Below are positions 7,903-16,623 of a stretch of DNA of 45,671 nt, piece after piece. A program made the translations under genes and the position numbers. The notes under the pieces were generated by a model. It was given only the letters and a program-made list of their open reading frames with translations. It was not told the origin of the DNA and did no database searches. Source of the stretch: Candidatus Thermokryptus mobilis (GTDB taxonomy: Bacteria > Bacteroidota > Ignavibacteria > Kryptoniales > Kryptoniaceae). Position 1 is the first letter of the stretch; each line of letters begins with the position of its first letter. Where the stretch lies: assembly GCF_900070205.1 (NCBI RefSeq), contig NZ_FAOO01000001.1, positions 188,010 through 233,680 on the forward strand, read 5' to 3'.

Positions 7903-9363
7903 TCACGAAAATAACTTAATCCCGATAGCACATGCGTTACAGAGCGAATTTGAACAATAAAATTTATAAAGTTGAATCCCGCCCTGATGCATCACCGCTG
8001 AAGGTGAAATTCTAACCTTCCCAAGCAAAAGCTCTTCCTCAATTTTTGAAGTTATCCAATTTGGTGAAAGACCTGGGAAATTCTTATAAATCTCTATAAC
8101 TCCATTCTCTAACACCCTGTTATTAAAAATTCTTGCAAAGGTCAGCATCATCGGCAAAACTCCGTTCACAACAATTTCGCTTGCTTTTGAGGTACCAATA
8201 GCGAAACCAGTTTTAACCCGACTGCTACCACCAAAATTATAATGGTTCTCCCAATAGCCCTCTGACCTCACACGAAATAGTTCAACAAGATGTTTTGCCT
8301 TTTCAATCGGCTTCAATTTTGAGGTTATGATATCGCTCATCTTCGCAAAAAAATCCTCGTGAATTATTCTCCACACAATTTTAGAAGCACCGCTGAGTTT
8401 AAAAATCGGCGAATTGGCAGGTCTGGTAGAGGAAAATTTCCATTCCGAATAGTGCAAAAGTTCCCTGCGATAATTTTTCTTTACCTCAAGCCATTCTCTC
8501 TCCAGCTCATTAAGAAAAATTTTCGTCTCCGCATCGCTTCTTTTCCCCTTGTAATGCTTAATGAAACCAGCTACACCGAAAAGTATAGATTGAATTTTCA
8601 AAATTTGTCTTTCATATGTATGAGCGAAGGAATTATCGGCGATGAACCTCAAGGTTAAATTTCGTGCAAGCTTTTGAAATGGCTCTTTGTTCTTTGAATA
8701 CCCAAGGGCTTCCATAACTTTTTCATAAAGAAGTTGATCCCAAACAAATTTATGTGAAAGCTGGAAAAGAGAATAACCTTTATATGTTGAGAAATAATCT
8801 GATGGGGACTCTGCTATCATAAAAAAGTTCTCATCAATTATCTCAGCCAATCTCTCGCTTAAGTTCCTCGCCTTGAAAAACAACCTTGTCAGACCAAGCT
8901 TCTTAATCCATTTCAATTTTTCGTCCATCGGGACATTTTTATTAAAAGCATAGCATTTTATCCTTTCATCTCTTTTGATCGCTTTGCTAAACTCATTTAT
9001 ATTGGATATTTCAGCCGTGAGGACGCCTCTGCCAGAAACCGTATAAACAAAGCCATTGTCTGTATCGTCATTGGCAACGACATGGAGTATGACAGTGTTA
9101 TATCTTTCATCAATGTGATGTTTGTGATTTTTCCAATCAGATGCCTTAAGGTGTATTTCAACATCGCCTCTAAGAATTTTCCCATTTATCTTTATTCTTG
9201 CATCTGTGAAGTCAGCCCCATCGCTTGTGTTCATCTCGCCAGAATTTAAAACTTCAATTTTATCCGAATTTTTCGTCCGAAGTTCAAGCTTGTCCCAAAA
9301 CGAAAGCCAAATTGAATAAAGATATGTTTCATCTATTGCGCGAGGCATTTGAACTTTTTTCAT
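7903..9363 (-). CDS. DUF2851 family protein
   Basis: A 486-residue protein recognisable as DUF2851, a family common in Bacteroidota relatives and without an established function. The N-terminal third carries the family signature: GADFTDARIKINGK, then GDVEIHLKASDWKNHKHH, then VILHVVAND. The D...E-x-H/K layout resembles a PD-(D/E)XK-like nuclease fold, but that is only an inference. The C-terminus ends in a Cys cluster, YCSNSLCNACAIG, possibly metal-binding. The start is the ATG at 9363, with AAGAGA upstream; a second ATG five codons later lacks a ribosome-binding site. It overlaps the preceding small lipoprotein gene by 35 bases and is the last gene of the speD-speE series. Confidence 0.82.
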   Translation of the reverse strand: MKKVQMPRAIDETYLYSIWLSFWDKLELRTKNSDKIEVLNSGEMNTSDGADFTDARIKINGKILRGDVEIHLKASDWKNHKHHIDERYNTVILHVVANDDTDNGFVYTVSGRGVLTAEISNINEFSKAIKRDERIKCYAFNKNVPMDEKLKWIKKLGLTRLFFKARNLSERLAEIIDENFFMIAESPSDYFSTYKGYSLFQLSHKFVWDQLLYEKVMEALGYSKNKEPFQKLARNLTLRFIADNSFAHTYERQILKIQSILFGVAGFIKHYKGKRSDAETKIFLNELEREWLEVKKNYRRELLHYSEWKFSSTRPANSPIFKLSGASKIVWRIIHEDFFAKMSDIITSKLKPIEKAKHLVELFRVRSEGYWENHYNFGGSSRVKTGFAIGTSKASEIVVNGVLPMMLTFARIFNNRVLENGVIEIYKNFPGLSPNWITSKIEEELLLGKVRISPSAVMHQGGIQLYKFYCSNSLCNACAIGIKLFS

Positions 9364-9643
9364 CTATGTATCTCTTGACCTTGTCAAAAAACTCAACCCA
9401 GCGCTTTGGATTCTCGCTGTAAACCCTTGAAAGCGAATCAAACTGTTGATAGCTCATTTTTTTAGATTTGAGAAGCGAATCAACCTTTGCTTTCAACAGA
9501 AGCGAATCGCTACTAAATTTTTCAGATAAGAGCAAGACCTCGCCATAAACCTCAACAAATTTATCATCGCTTTTTCCCTTGCCCGAACGACAAGAAAAAA
9601 ATAAAGCTAAAAAGATCAAGCAACAAACCCACTTGAAACCCAT
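9329..9643 (-). CDS. Small lipoprotein, DUF4296-like
   Basis: A 104-residue protein: a hydrophobic signal core (CLIFLALFFSC) gives a lipobox with acylated Cys near residue 16, and a helical, charged domain follows. The segment MSYQQFDSLSRVYSENP with downstream WVEFFDKV recalls the C-terminal half of DUF4296 lipoproteins of Bacteroidota; this match is from memory of the pattern. The open frame extends upstream to 9799, but that part is antisense-like to nothing useful and overlaps speE out of frame. The ATG at 9643 lies 13 bases after the speE stop and gives a proper signal peptide. There is no clear ribosome-binding site. The gene lies between speE and the DUF2851 gene, and its end overlaps the latter by 35 bases. 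Confidence 0.7.
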   Translation of the reverse strand: MGFKWVCCLIFLALFFSCRSGKGKSDDKFVEVYGEVLLLSEKFSSDSLLLKAKVDSLLKSKKMSYQQFDSLSRVYSENPKRWVEFFDKVKRYIDEKSSNASRNR

Positions 9644-9656
9644 TTTAACAAGAAAT

Positions 9657-10535
9657 TTACTTGAGTAAATCTTTAAAGAAGTTCGGTAAAGCGAAAGATG
9701 CCCAGTGTATCTGCTCGTTGTAGTACTTAAGTTGAAATCCGGCAACTCTGTTGGGGTTGAAATCCTCCACTGGGTCAAATTTCTTAGAACCAAGAACAAA
9801 ACTTATAAGACCGCTTGCATATGTTGGGACATTTGCGAGATAAAAACGAACTATTGGAAAGTATTTATTGAAAACGGAATGAATTTTTTTTATCAAGTCG
9901 GGGAAAACGAACGGTGATTCCGCTTGCGCGACAACTATACCAAAGTCATTCAAAGCTGAGAAGACATCTTTATAGAAGTTTTCTTCAAAAAGACCAACCG
10001 CCGGACCTATTGGGTCTGGCGAATCTATCAAAATGACATCGTAAACGCCATTTTTTGACTTGATGAATTCAACCCCATCTTGAAATATCACCTCAACTCG
10101 CTCATCATCAAGATAGGACGATACTTGGGGAAAAAATCTTCTCGCTGCGTTTACAACTTCTTCATCTATTTCAACAAGTTCAATCCTTTCAACTGATTTA
10201 TGCTTTAAAACTTCTCTTACAACACCGCCATCTCCTCCACCTATAACCAAAACTCTAACTGGATTTGGGTGAGTAAACAACGGCACATGAGCTATCATTT
10301 CGTGATAAATAAACTCATCCTTTTCCGTCAGCATTATAAATCCATCAAGCACCAAAACCTTTCCATAATCATAAGATTCAAAAATCTCTATTCTTTGAAA
10401 AGGCGTTTCCTTCTCAAAAATTTTGCGCGATATCTTCAACGATAAAGCGGTATTCTCCGGACCGTATTCCGTAAACCAAATTCCTTCGCTGTTACTATTC
10501 GGGATGTCAGTATTTACTTCACCTTTCTCCTGCAA
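9657..10535 (-). CDS. speE: Spermidine synthase (polyamine aminopropyltransferase)
   Basis: Transfers an aminopropyl group from decarboxylated S-adenosylmethionine to putrescine or a related amine. Family motifs are clear: [20 protein letters not shown], the cofactor loop [18 protein letters not shown], the acidic ELVEIDE, and the catalytic Asp region [13 protein letters not shown]. The length (292) is usual. The start is uncertain: the frame opens at a TTG at 10535, giving a 17-base overlap with speD, and there is no ATG before the conserved region. speD directly upstream supplies the aminopropyl donor, so the two form a biosynthetic pair. Thermophile enzymes of this family may make longer polyamines; specificity cannot be read here. 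Confidence 0.95.
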   Translation of the reverse strand: MQEKGEVNTDIPNSNSEGIWFTEYGPENTALSLKISRKIFEKETPFQRIEIFESYDYGKVLVLDGFIMLTEKDEFIYHEMIAHVPLFTHPNPVRVLVIGGGDGGVVREVLKHKSVERIELVEIDEEVVNAARRFFPQVSSYLDDERVEVIFQDGVEFIKSKNGVYDVILIDSPDPIGPAVGLFEENFYKDVFSALNDFGIVVAQAESPFVFPDLIKKIHSVFNKYFPIVRFYLANVPTYASGLISFVLGSKKFDPVEDFNPNRVAGFQLKYYNEQIHWASFALPNFFKDLLK

Positions 10536-10926
10536 GAACCCCTGCCATTATTTTCTTTGTGCTTGTGCTAATGATATTCTCTGACAGACCTCTTTTTACC
10601 TCCATGATGTAGGAGGCTTTCGCTTTAAATTTTTCCTTCAGATACTCATAGCTAACATATGGATCAACATCATCCCCACAGGTGAAAACATCAATTGCAG
10701 CGTAACCATATTCTGGCCATGTGTGAATTGTCAGATGTGACTCAGCGATCACAACGACACCGCTGACCCCGTGGGGATTGAAAGTGTGAAAAAATGTTTT
10801 AACGATCGTCGCCCCTGCAAGCTCAGCCGATTTCGTCAGGATTTTCTCAACAAAAGAAACATCGTTAAGGAGTTTCCTATCACAGTTAAAGAGTTCAATT
10901 AAAAGATGCCTTCCTAACGCTTTCAA
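10519..10926 (-). CDS. speD: S-adenosylmethionine decarboxylase proenzyme (class 1B)
   Basis: A 135-residue pyruvoyl-dependent decarboxylase that makes the aminopropyl donor for SpeE. The self-cleavage site is in [12 protein letters not shown]. With the start used here, Glu62-Ser63 is the cut, Ser63 becomes the pyruvoyl group, and His68 and Cys83 (VFTCGD) fall at the same numbers known for the Thermotoga maritima enzyme. The start is the TTG at 10926, preceded by AGGAGGAGG with a five-base gap. A longer frame to 11001 begins inside the predicted -35 box and is rejected. A palindrome lies immediately upstream of the ribosome-binding site. Confidence 0.96.
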   Translation of the reverse strand: MKALGRHLLIELFNCDRKLLNDVSFVEKILTKSAELAGATIVKTFFHTFNPHGVSGVVVIAESHLTIHTWPEYGYAAIDVFTCGDDVDPYVSYEYLKEKFKAKASYIMEVKRGLSENIISTSTKKIMAGVLAGER

Positions 10927-10943
10927 TTTCACCTCCTCCTGTT

Positions 10944-10964
10944 TTTTAGAGTTTAACTCTAAAA
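10944..10964. promoter_or_regulatory. 21-base perfect palindrome upstream of speD (operator or leader hairpin)
   Basis: TTTTAGAGTT, one central base, then AACTCTAAAA: two 10-base arms without mismatch. On the coding strand it lies between the predicted -10 box and the strong ribosome-binding site of speD, so it would cover the start of transcription or form a hairpin directly before the Shine-Dalgarno sequence. Confidence 0.6.
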
Positions 10965-10972
10965 TGCAATAA

Positions 10973-11001
10973 TTAATAATAAATTTTTTGTTAAGTTTCA
11001 A
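10973..11001 (-). promoter_or_regulatory. Likely sigma70-type promoter of speD-speE
   Basis: On the minus strand, TTGAAA (10996-11001), a 17-base spacer and TATTAA (10973-10978). The -35 matches 5 of 6 and the -10 matches 4 of 6 consensus bases. Transcription would begin near 10966, at the edge of the palindrome. The box lies 8 bases after the stop of the M20 peptidase gene, which separates the spe genes from the upstream series. Confidence 0.5.
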
Positions 11002-11009
11002 GTTTTAAT

Positions 11010-12395
11010 TCATTTTATCTGCGATATCTCGTAGAAATACCTGACGAATGTTTTCATACCTCCGGATGCTTGACGCCAATCATAGTTTTCATTCGGTTCA
11101 TGATAACCGTGCTCTGGCAAACTTAAACCGATGAAGACAATTGGAACTTTCAAATGTTTTTTCATTGTGACAACCGCTCCTATTGAGCCTCCCTCCCTTA
11201 TAAAAGCTGGCTTCAAGCCGAAACCATATTGAATAGCCCTAACGGCTGCTTCTGCATACGGACCTGTGAATTCACCATAATATGGCTCAAGCGCATTCTC
11301 CCTTATAACTTGAACATCAGGGTTCAGTTTCTTAACATAATCCTTCAAAAGTTTAAACACTTTATCCGGTTTCTGATCTGGGACAAGTCGCATGCTTATT
11401 TTAACCTCTGCTCGTGGGGGGATAATCGTTTTTATCCCAGGTCCAGTATATCCGCCGACGATACCGTGAACTTCAAATGTCGGCTCAGCCCATATCCTAC
11501 GCAATATCTCAGCTTTATTCTTAGTCCTTACGCTCTTAAACCCATAAACTTGAATCCAACGCTTGACATCAAATCCTGAAGCGAGGAAGTTTTTCAACTC
11601 CTCTTTGGAAAGCTTTCTCACATCCTTATAAAATCCGGGAATTTTAACTTTTCCGGTCTTTGCATCATACAGCTGTGATACAAGTTGACAAAGTTCGCCG
11701 ATCGGATTTCTGGCTACACCGCCAGTTGTCCCTGAGTGAACATCTTTAGTCCCGGTATCAAGCACAAGACGAGCGCCTTGAAGTCCCCTCAAACCATAAG
11801 GTATTGACGGTTTTTCAGGGGAAATCCACAAAGTATCGGAAACAAGAATAGAATCAACCTTTAAATCCGACTTGTTATTTTTGATGAAGTATTCAAAATT
11901 CGGGCTTCCATTTTCTTCCTCAAACTCCCATATGAATTTGATGTTTATCGGAATGCCATTTTCAACAGCAAAACGAGCTGCAAAAAGCGCCGTTAAAGCC
12001 GGACCCTTATCATCGGTTGTCCCTCGCCCATAGTATTTCCCATTCTCCTTAGTGAACTTAAACGGCTCTCTAACCCATTCAGGTCCACCAGCTGGCTGAA
12101 CATCAAGGTGATTATAAATTGCAACAGTGGGATTTTTTGAGTCAGTTATATAAGAACCTAAAACGACTGGATTCCCTGGTGTTTCGCACTTCTTTGCATC
12201 AAAACCAAACTTCTTTAAAAACTCAACCGCAAGATCAGCTCCTTTCTCAATCTCACCCTTATAAGATGGGTCCATGCTAACTGTCGGAATTTCCACTATT
12301 TGCCCGAGCATATCTTCAAATTCATTCCTGACATCCTCAACATAACTTGATAGTTTCTCGGATATGTTCTCCCAGTTTGGAAGTCCATTTGCCAT
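11010..12395 (-). CDS. M20 family dipeptidase
   Basis: A zinc-dependent aminoacyl dipeptidase of the carnosinase/CNDP-like branch of M20, 461 residues and cytosolic. Metal-site motifs appear in order: [14 protein letters not shown] (HxD), [10 protein letters not shown] (bridging Asp), [11 protein letters not shown] (catalytic and metal Glu), the substrate region [11 protein letters not shown], and the last His in [15 protein letters not shown] central dimerisation domain lies between. The start is the ATG at 12395, with AAGGGA five to eight bases upstream. It follows xerC/D by 21 bases on the same strand and may be co-transcribed. Likely role: peptide turnover for amino-acid use. Confidence 0.92.
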   Translation of the reverse strand: MANGLPNWENISEKLSSYVEDVRNEFEDMLGQIVEIPTVSMDPSYKGEIEKGADLAVEFLKKFGFDAKKCETPGNPVVLGSYITDSKNPTVAIYNHLDVQPAGGPEWVREPFKFTKENGKYYGRGTTDDKGPALTALFAARFAVENGIPINIKFIWEFEEENGSPNFEYFIKNNKSDLKVDSILVSDTLWISPEKPSIPYGLRGLQGARLVLDTGTKDVHSGTTGGVARNPIGELCQLVSQLYDAKTGKVKIPGFYKDVRKLSKEELKNFLASGFDVKRWIQVYGFKSVRTKNKAEILRRIWAEPTFEVHGIVGGYTGPGIKTIIPPRAEVKISMRLVPDQKPDKVFKLLKDYVKKLNPDVQVIRENALEPYYGEFTGPYAEAAVRAIQYGFGLKPAFIREGGSIGAVVTMKKHLKVPIVFIGLSLPEHGYHEPNENYDWRQASGGMKTFVRYFYEISQIK

Positions 12396-12416
12396 TTTTG
12401 TTCCCTTTTTTGGTTT

Positions 12417-13349
12417 TTAATTTGACCTTGGGTGATAAAGAAAATAAACCTCTTTTAAGTTCTCAATGTTTTTCGCACGGATATAAATTTGAGTCGTTGA
12501 TATATCAACATGACCAAGCATTTCTTGAACGGCTCTTAGGTCAGCTCCATTTTCAAGAAGATGTGTTGCGAAAGAATGACGCAATGTGTGCGGATGAATT
12601 TCTTTTTTAATCCCAGCCATTAGAGCATATTTCTTAACGATTTTCCAAACCGCCATCCTTGTAAATCTCTTTCCTAATCTACTCAAAAATAAAATATCTC
12701 CACTTGTAATTTTAACAAATTTCGGTCTAACTTTCAACTGATACTCCCTGATCCATTTGATCGCGGTCTCCCCAATCGGTATCAACCTTTGCTTTGAACC
12801 TTTCCCAAAAACCCTAACGACTTCCTTATCTATAAACAAATCCGACTGCTTAAAATTTATTAATTCCGAAACCCTAACCCCAGTTGCATACATAAATTCA
12901 AGCATAGCCCTGTCCCTTACGCCTATCTCCGTACTAACATCTGGTTGTTCAAGAAGCGAGAAAATCTCTTCTATCGTTAAAACCTCGGGCAATTTTCTCC
13001 TAATCATAGGTCCTTCAATGTCATCAACGGGATAATTTTTTGTGTATGCCACATTCCATAAGAACTTGTGAAATGTCCTTATTGATGATATGTTCCTTGA
13101 CACACTTGATTGGCTTAATCCAATGCTTTGCAGTTCAGTGATATATCGCTTCACGATTTCCTCGCTCACCCAATCGGGATGTTCTATCCCGTTTTCCTCA
13201 AGAAATTTTATATATCTCACCAGATCAATTGAGTAGGAAGATACGGTGTTCTTTGAATAACCTCTTTCAACTTCAATTGATGTCAAAAAATAAGTCAAAC
13301 TTTTTCGCCAAATCTCGCCTTTTATCTTTTCCCGCTCAAACATAATCAC
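12417..13349 (-). CDS. xerD: Tyrosine site-specific recombinase XerC/XerD
   Basis: A 310-residue XerC/D-type recombinase for resolving chromosome dimers at dif. The N-terminal SAM-like DNA-binding domain (about 12-105) holds the ERGYSKNTVSSY pattern. The catalytic domain carries Arg159 (ATGVRVSELI), Lys183 (VFGKGSKQR), His254 and Arg257 (HPHTLRHSFATHLLENGAD), His280 (LGHVDISTT) and the Tyr289 nucleophile. All catalytic residues are present, so it is probably functional. The start is a GTG at 13349 sharing one base with the pgpH stop and preceded by AAGG; an ATG two codons later is an alternative. It sits in a housekeeping run rather than beside an attachment site, which favours a Xer role over a phage integrase. 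D versus C is uncertain. Confidence 0.88.
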   Translation of the reverse strand: MIMFEREKIKGEIWRKSLTYFLTSIEVERGYSKNTVSSYSIDLVRYIKFLEENGIEHPDWVSEEIVKRYITELQSIGLSQSSVSRNISSIRTFHKFLWNVAYTKNYPVDDIEGPMIRRKLPEVLTIEEIFSLLEQPDVSTEIGVRDRAMLEFMYATGVRVSELINFKQSDLFIDKEVVRVFGKGSKQRLIPIGETAIKWIREYQLKVRPKFVKITSGDILFLSRLGKRFTRMAVWKIVKKYALMAGIKKEIHPHTLRHSFATHLLENGADLRAVQEMLGHVDISTTQIYIRAKNIENLKEVYFLYHPRSN

Positions 13350-15631
13350 TATTTAACCTTTCTGCTTTTTCTTTGTCTTGTCTTTTCATTTTCAGAAACC
13401 TTATCCTTCGTCCTCTCTTTCTCCTGTCCGGGATACTTTATCCTTGGATGGTATAAATTCACAAGAATTTGAACGAAAGCCTTCTTTATCTCTTCAATAT
13501 CTTTCAAAGTTAAATTTGACTCATCAAGCTGACCATCCTCAATTCGGTTTTCAAAAATTGCATCAACGATCTTCTCTATATTTTCTGGCGTTTTCTCATC
13601 AAGCGAGCGGGTTGCTGCTTCAACCGAATCAGCAAGCATAACGATAGCGGTTTCTTTTGAATCTGGCTTTGGTCCCTTATATCTAAAGTCCGACTCCTTG
13701 ATTTCAACATTTTTGAGTTCCCTTCTCTTCAACGCCTTGCCATAAAAATAGGCAACGAGCGTCGTCCCGTGATGCATAGGGATAAACTTTATTATCTCTG
13801 ATGGAAGCTTATATTTTTTAGCAAGCTCTTGCCCGTCTTCAACATGGGATATTATTATTTGAACGCTTTGCTCCGGGGTTATAGAAGTGTGAAGTTTTTC
13901 TGATTCCATTTGATTTTCAACGAAGAACTCGGGATTCAAAATTTTTCCAATGTCATGATAATAAGCCCCAACCCTTGCAAGAATGGGATTTGCACCTATT
14001 GCTTTAGCTGCAGCTTCTGCAAGAGTTGCAACCGCAATGCTGTGATGAAATGTCCCAGGAGCTCTTGCTGAAAGCTCACGCAGAAGAGGATGATTGAAAT
14101 CGGAAAGCTCAAGAAGGGTGATTTCAGTCATTATTCCAAATATCCTCTCAAAAAAAATCAATAAACCATAAGTTATGATTGGCGAAAGCAATGCATTTGC
14201 CCCAGCAAAACCAAACTTCGCAAGAATATTGCTAAAGCTTTCATATTTTTGGAGCGAGAAGCTAGCGATCACAAAAACATAAGCGATAAGTATAAATATG
14301 AAACTTCTAAAAATTTGCATCCTATTCCCAATGTTCCTGACGGAATAAATCGCAATTGTTCCGGCTATAAGAGAAGCACTTGTCACATCATAATTGTAAC
14401 CGACAGCGGAGCCAACTATAAGTGAAATCGCAACCGTCCCCCAAAAGGCAACCCTTGAATCAAAAATTATCGTCAATAACATTGAAGATGAAGGAACAAG
14501 CACAAAATAATTTACCTCATTCCCGACCTTTATCTTCGTGATCAAAAACGCAACCAAAATTTGAAATAAGAAAAGCGCATCTATCAATAAAAGAAGTTTA
14601 TTGTCAAAATAAATTTTTTTCCGATACATATAAATGTAAAGCCAAAAAATCGCAAGAACACTTCCTGTAAAAACAAATCGTCCAAGGTCTTTAAGAATTT
14701 TACCAGCGCCGATACCACGCTCCTTTTGCGCCTTTTTCAATGACTCAAGTTTTAAATATGCCTCTGGCGTAACAATTTCATGTCTTGAAATTATCTTCTC
14801 GTTTTCCCTAACGATTCCAACCGTCTTTAAAATTTTTCCCTTTTCCCGCTCCAATAGTTCCTCTGTCTCCCCTTGATTGAAAATTAAATTGGGCTTTACA
14901 AAGGAAAAAAGAATTTTTGACATCAAATCAAAAGCACCTGTGTCAACCAAAGCAATTTCCCCAAAATTTCTCTTTGATAATTCCTTCGCCACTTCAAGGC
15001 ATTCGCCTAAATCGTAAAACTTTCCCTGCCTATAAATCTCCTCAAACCTTCCCTTTCTCAAGACAATCTCGTTCCTTCTCAAAGATGTCCTCGGTATTGA
15101 AATAACCCCAGCAGAGGAATAAATCAAGGATAGATATGTCTCCCCCGTTATTTTAAACTTACCGACATCAAAATATCCAACTCTATTCAAGTACTCAATC
15201 CTTTCAATTTCATCAGCCGAAATTTTATTCAATAGTTTCACCCTTAATCTTTCAATTTCCACCGAATCGCGAGCGCTCACATGTTTAAATTTCTTTATGT
15301 CAAGATACGATTTTAAATCAGTTATGAACGCCTCAAATTCCTTTTTCTGCTTTTCAACCACCGTTGTATCAACATCAAAAATGAAATAAACCTGCGAATA
15401 TACCTTGTTTATCTCCTCCTGATACTGTTCCTCGCTCTTGTAAATAGGGAAAGAGAAAGGGGCAACGACATCATCATAAAGCCAAACGCTTCCAATCTCA
15501 TACTTATAATCAATTCCATAAGGGGATGGGAACATTATAACAACGGTGAAAGGGATCAAAAGGAAAATAAGAAACTTTAAAGTTAAATCACTTAAAAAAA
15601 TCCCTTTTATTTTGCCGAAAAATTCCCTCAT
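13349..15631 (-). CDS. pgpH: 7TM-HD cyclic-di-AMP phosphodiesterase (PgpH/YqfF)
   Basis: A 760-residue membrane protein with the domain order of PgpH. An N-terminal membrane segment (FLIFLLIPFTVVIMF) is followed by a large extracytoplasmic 7TMR-HDED domain (about 45-310), a bundle of membrane helices (about 320-500) and a cytosolic HD phosphohydrolase domain. The HD ligands are visible in GTFHHSIAVATLAEAAA, the diagnostic YYHDIGK and FIPMHHGTTLV. It should hydrolyse c-di-AMP and so affect cell-wall, potassium and stress balance. The C-terminal tail is strongly basic (RQRKSRKVK). Its start overlaps the HAD gene stop (ATGA) and its stop touches xerD, which points to an operon. Confidence 0.93.
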   Translation of the reverse strand: MREFFGKIKGIFLSDLTLKFLIFLLIPFTVVIMFPSPYGIDYKYEIGSVWLYDDVVAPFSFPIYKSEEQYQEEINKVYSQVYFIFDVDTTVVEKQKKEFEAFITDLKSYLDIKKFKHVSARDSVEIERLRVKLLNKISADEIERIEYLNRVGYFDVGKFKITGETYLSLIYSSAGVISIPRTSLRRNEIVLRKGRFEEIYRQGKFYDLGECLEVAKELSKRNFGEIALVDTGAFDLMSKILFSFVKPNLIFNQGETEELLEREKGKILKTVGIVRENEKIISRHEIVTPEAYLKLESLKKAQKERGIGAGKILKDLGRFVFTGSVLAIFWLYIYMYRKKIYFDNKLLLLIDALFLFQILVAFLITKIKVGNEVNYFVLVPSSSMLLTIIFDSRVAFWGTVAISLIVGSAVGYNYDVTSASLIAGTIAIYSVRNIGNRMQIFRSFIFILIAYVFVIASFSLQKYESFSNILAKFGFAGANALLSPIITYGLLIFFERIFGIMTEITLLELSDFNHPLLRELSARAPGTFHHSIAVATLAEAAAKAIGANPILARVGAYYHDIGKILNPEFFVENQMESEKLHTSITPEQSVQIIISHVEDGQELAKKYKLPSEIIKFIPMHHGTTLVAYFYGKALKRRELKNVEIKESDFRYKGPKPDSKETAIVMLADSVEAATRSLDEKTPENIEKIVDAIFENRIEDGQLDESNLTLKDIEEIKKAFVQILVNLYHPRIKYPGQEKERTKDKVSENEKTRQRKSRKVK

Positions 15632-16500
15632 GGGTTTGTTCTTTTCTTTGAATCAAGCAAAATTTCAAGAAACTCACCAACACCATCTTCATCATTTGTC
15701 CTTGAAGTCACATAGTCAGCGTTAAACCTTACCTCTGCCACCGCATTTCTCATTGCAACAGAAACTCCGACGCTTTTCAAAAATTCAATATCATTGTAAA
15801 AATCACCAATGCCTGCGATTTCTCTGCGCTTCAATTTGAAAAACTTTCGGACATATTTCAATCCCGTCGCCTTTGAAATTCCCCTGCGCTTCACCTCAAG
15901 ATATGTAAGATGATCATATTTAAGGGATGGATAAATTGTAGTTGATATATTTGAAAAGAAAGGCGGTTCAAGCTTATGCGCAACTTTATAAAGGATATAA
16001 TTCCTATCTGAACTTAAAACAACTCGGAGGACCTTATCAGTATAATCATAGTAAGAGTCAACTTCCATTGTCTCTGCTTCAAGGTTTCCGATATAGGATG
16101 GGAAAATTGTGTTCTCAGGCGTGTAAATGACTTTATCCTCAGAATAAAAAAGTATATTGACGAAAAATCTCTCTGCAAGTTCAAGCGCCTTTAAAACCTT
16201 TTTCTCGGGAAGATAAAATGCTTTTATCGTCCCCCCTTCAGGAAACTTAACTAAAGCCCCATTTAACGAAACTATCGGGTCATCAACACCAAGCATTTTA
16301 GCATACTTTACAGACGCGGAATGAACGCGTCCTGTTATAAGCGTAAATTTAACCCCGTGTTCCTTCAATTCTTTAACCAGTTGAATTGTTCCCTCACCAA
16401 CTCTATTATCTGAAGAAAGTAAAGTTCCGTCAATGTCACAGGCAACGAGCTTGATATCCTTTAATCTTTTTTTAAGCTCATCAAGTTCAACCTTCGCCAC
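15628..16500 (-). CDS. Cof-type HAD-superfamily hydrolase
   Basis: A 290-residue cytosolic phosphatase of the Cof/YwtE class. The nucleophile motif is VACDIDGTLLSSDNR, motif II is FTLITGR, and motif III/IV is GIGDFYNDIEFLKSVGVSVA with the second Asp pair. A cap domain of the C2 type fills residues 90-200. Members act on sugar phosphates or flavin/pyridoxal phosphates, and the substrate is not evident. The start is a GTG at 16500, with no strong ribosome-binding site. It is the first gene of the pgpH-xerD-peptidase series. The 123-base AT-rich gap to the divergent antiporter should hold promoters for both sides, though I could not fix one. Confidence 0.9.
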   Translation of the reverse strand: MAKVELDELKKRLKDIKLVACDIDGTLLSSDNRVGEGTIQLVKELKEHGVKFTLITGRVHSASVKYAKMLGVDDPIVSLNGALVKFPEGGTIKAFYLPEKKVLKALELAERFFVNILFYSEDKVIYTPENTIFPSYIGNLEAETMEVDSYYDYTDKVLRVVLSSDRNYILYKVAHKLEPPFFSNISTTIYPSLKYDHLTYLEVKRRGISKATGLKYVRKFFKLKRREIAGIGDFYNDIEFLKSVGVSVAMRNAVAEVRFNADYVTSRTNDEDGVGEFLEILLDSKKRTNP

Positions 16501-16623
16501 AGCTTATGACTAATTTTTTTCAAAAATTTAGCAAAAAAAGACGAATAAAAAAAGATATGAAAACCCACGATTTGAGGATTTCCTGAAATTTTTGTTAATT
16601 ATAAATAAAAATCTTGAAAACTT

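Noticed and set aside
9644-9799. Upstream extension of the small lipoprotein frame.
   Set aside because: It overlaps the end of speE out of frame, and would place 52 polar residues before a clear lipoprotein signal peptide.
10927-11001. Upstream extension of speD to a TTG at 11001.
   Set aside because: That TTG is part of the predicted -35 box, and the inner TTG has a strong ribosome-binding site and gives active-site numbering equal to the Thermotoga enzyme.
12417-13349. The tyrosine recombinase as a mobile-element integrase.
   Set aside because: It is XerC/D-like over its full length, lies in a housekeeping series, and no attachment repeats, tRNA target or phage genes are nearby.
16501-16623. 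Possible promoters in the divergent gap between the HAD gene and the antiporter (for example TTGAGG with a TAATTA).
   Set aside because: Spacing and matches were poor (18 or 22 bases), and the gap is AT-rich enough to give such matches by chance.
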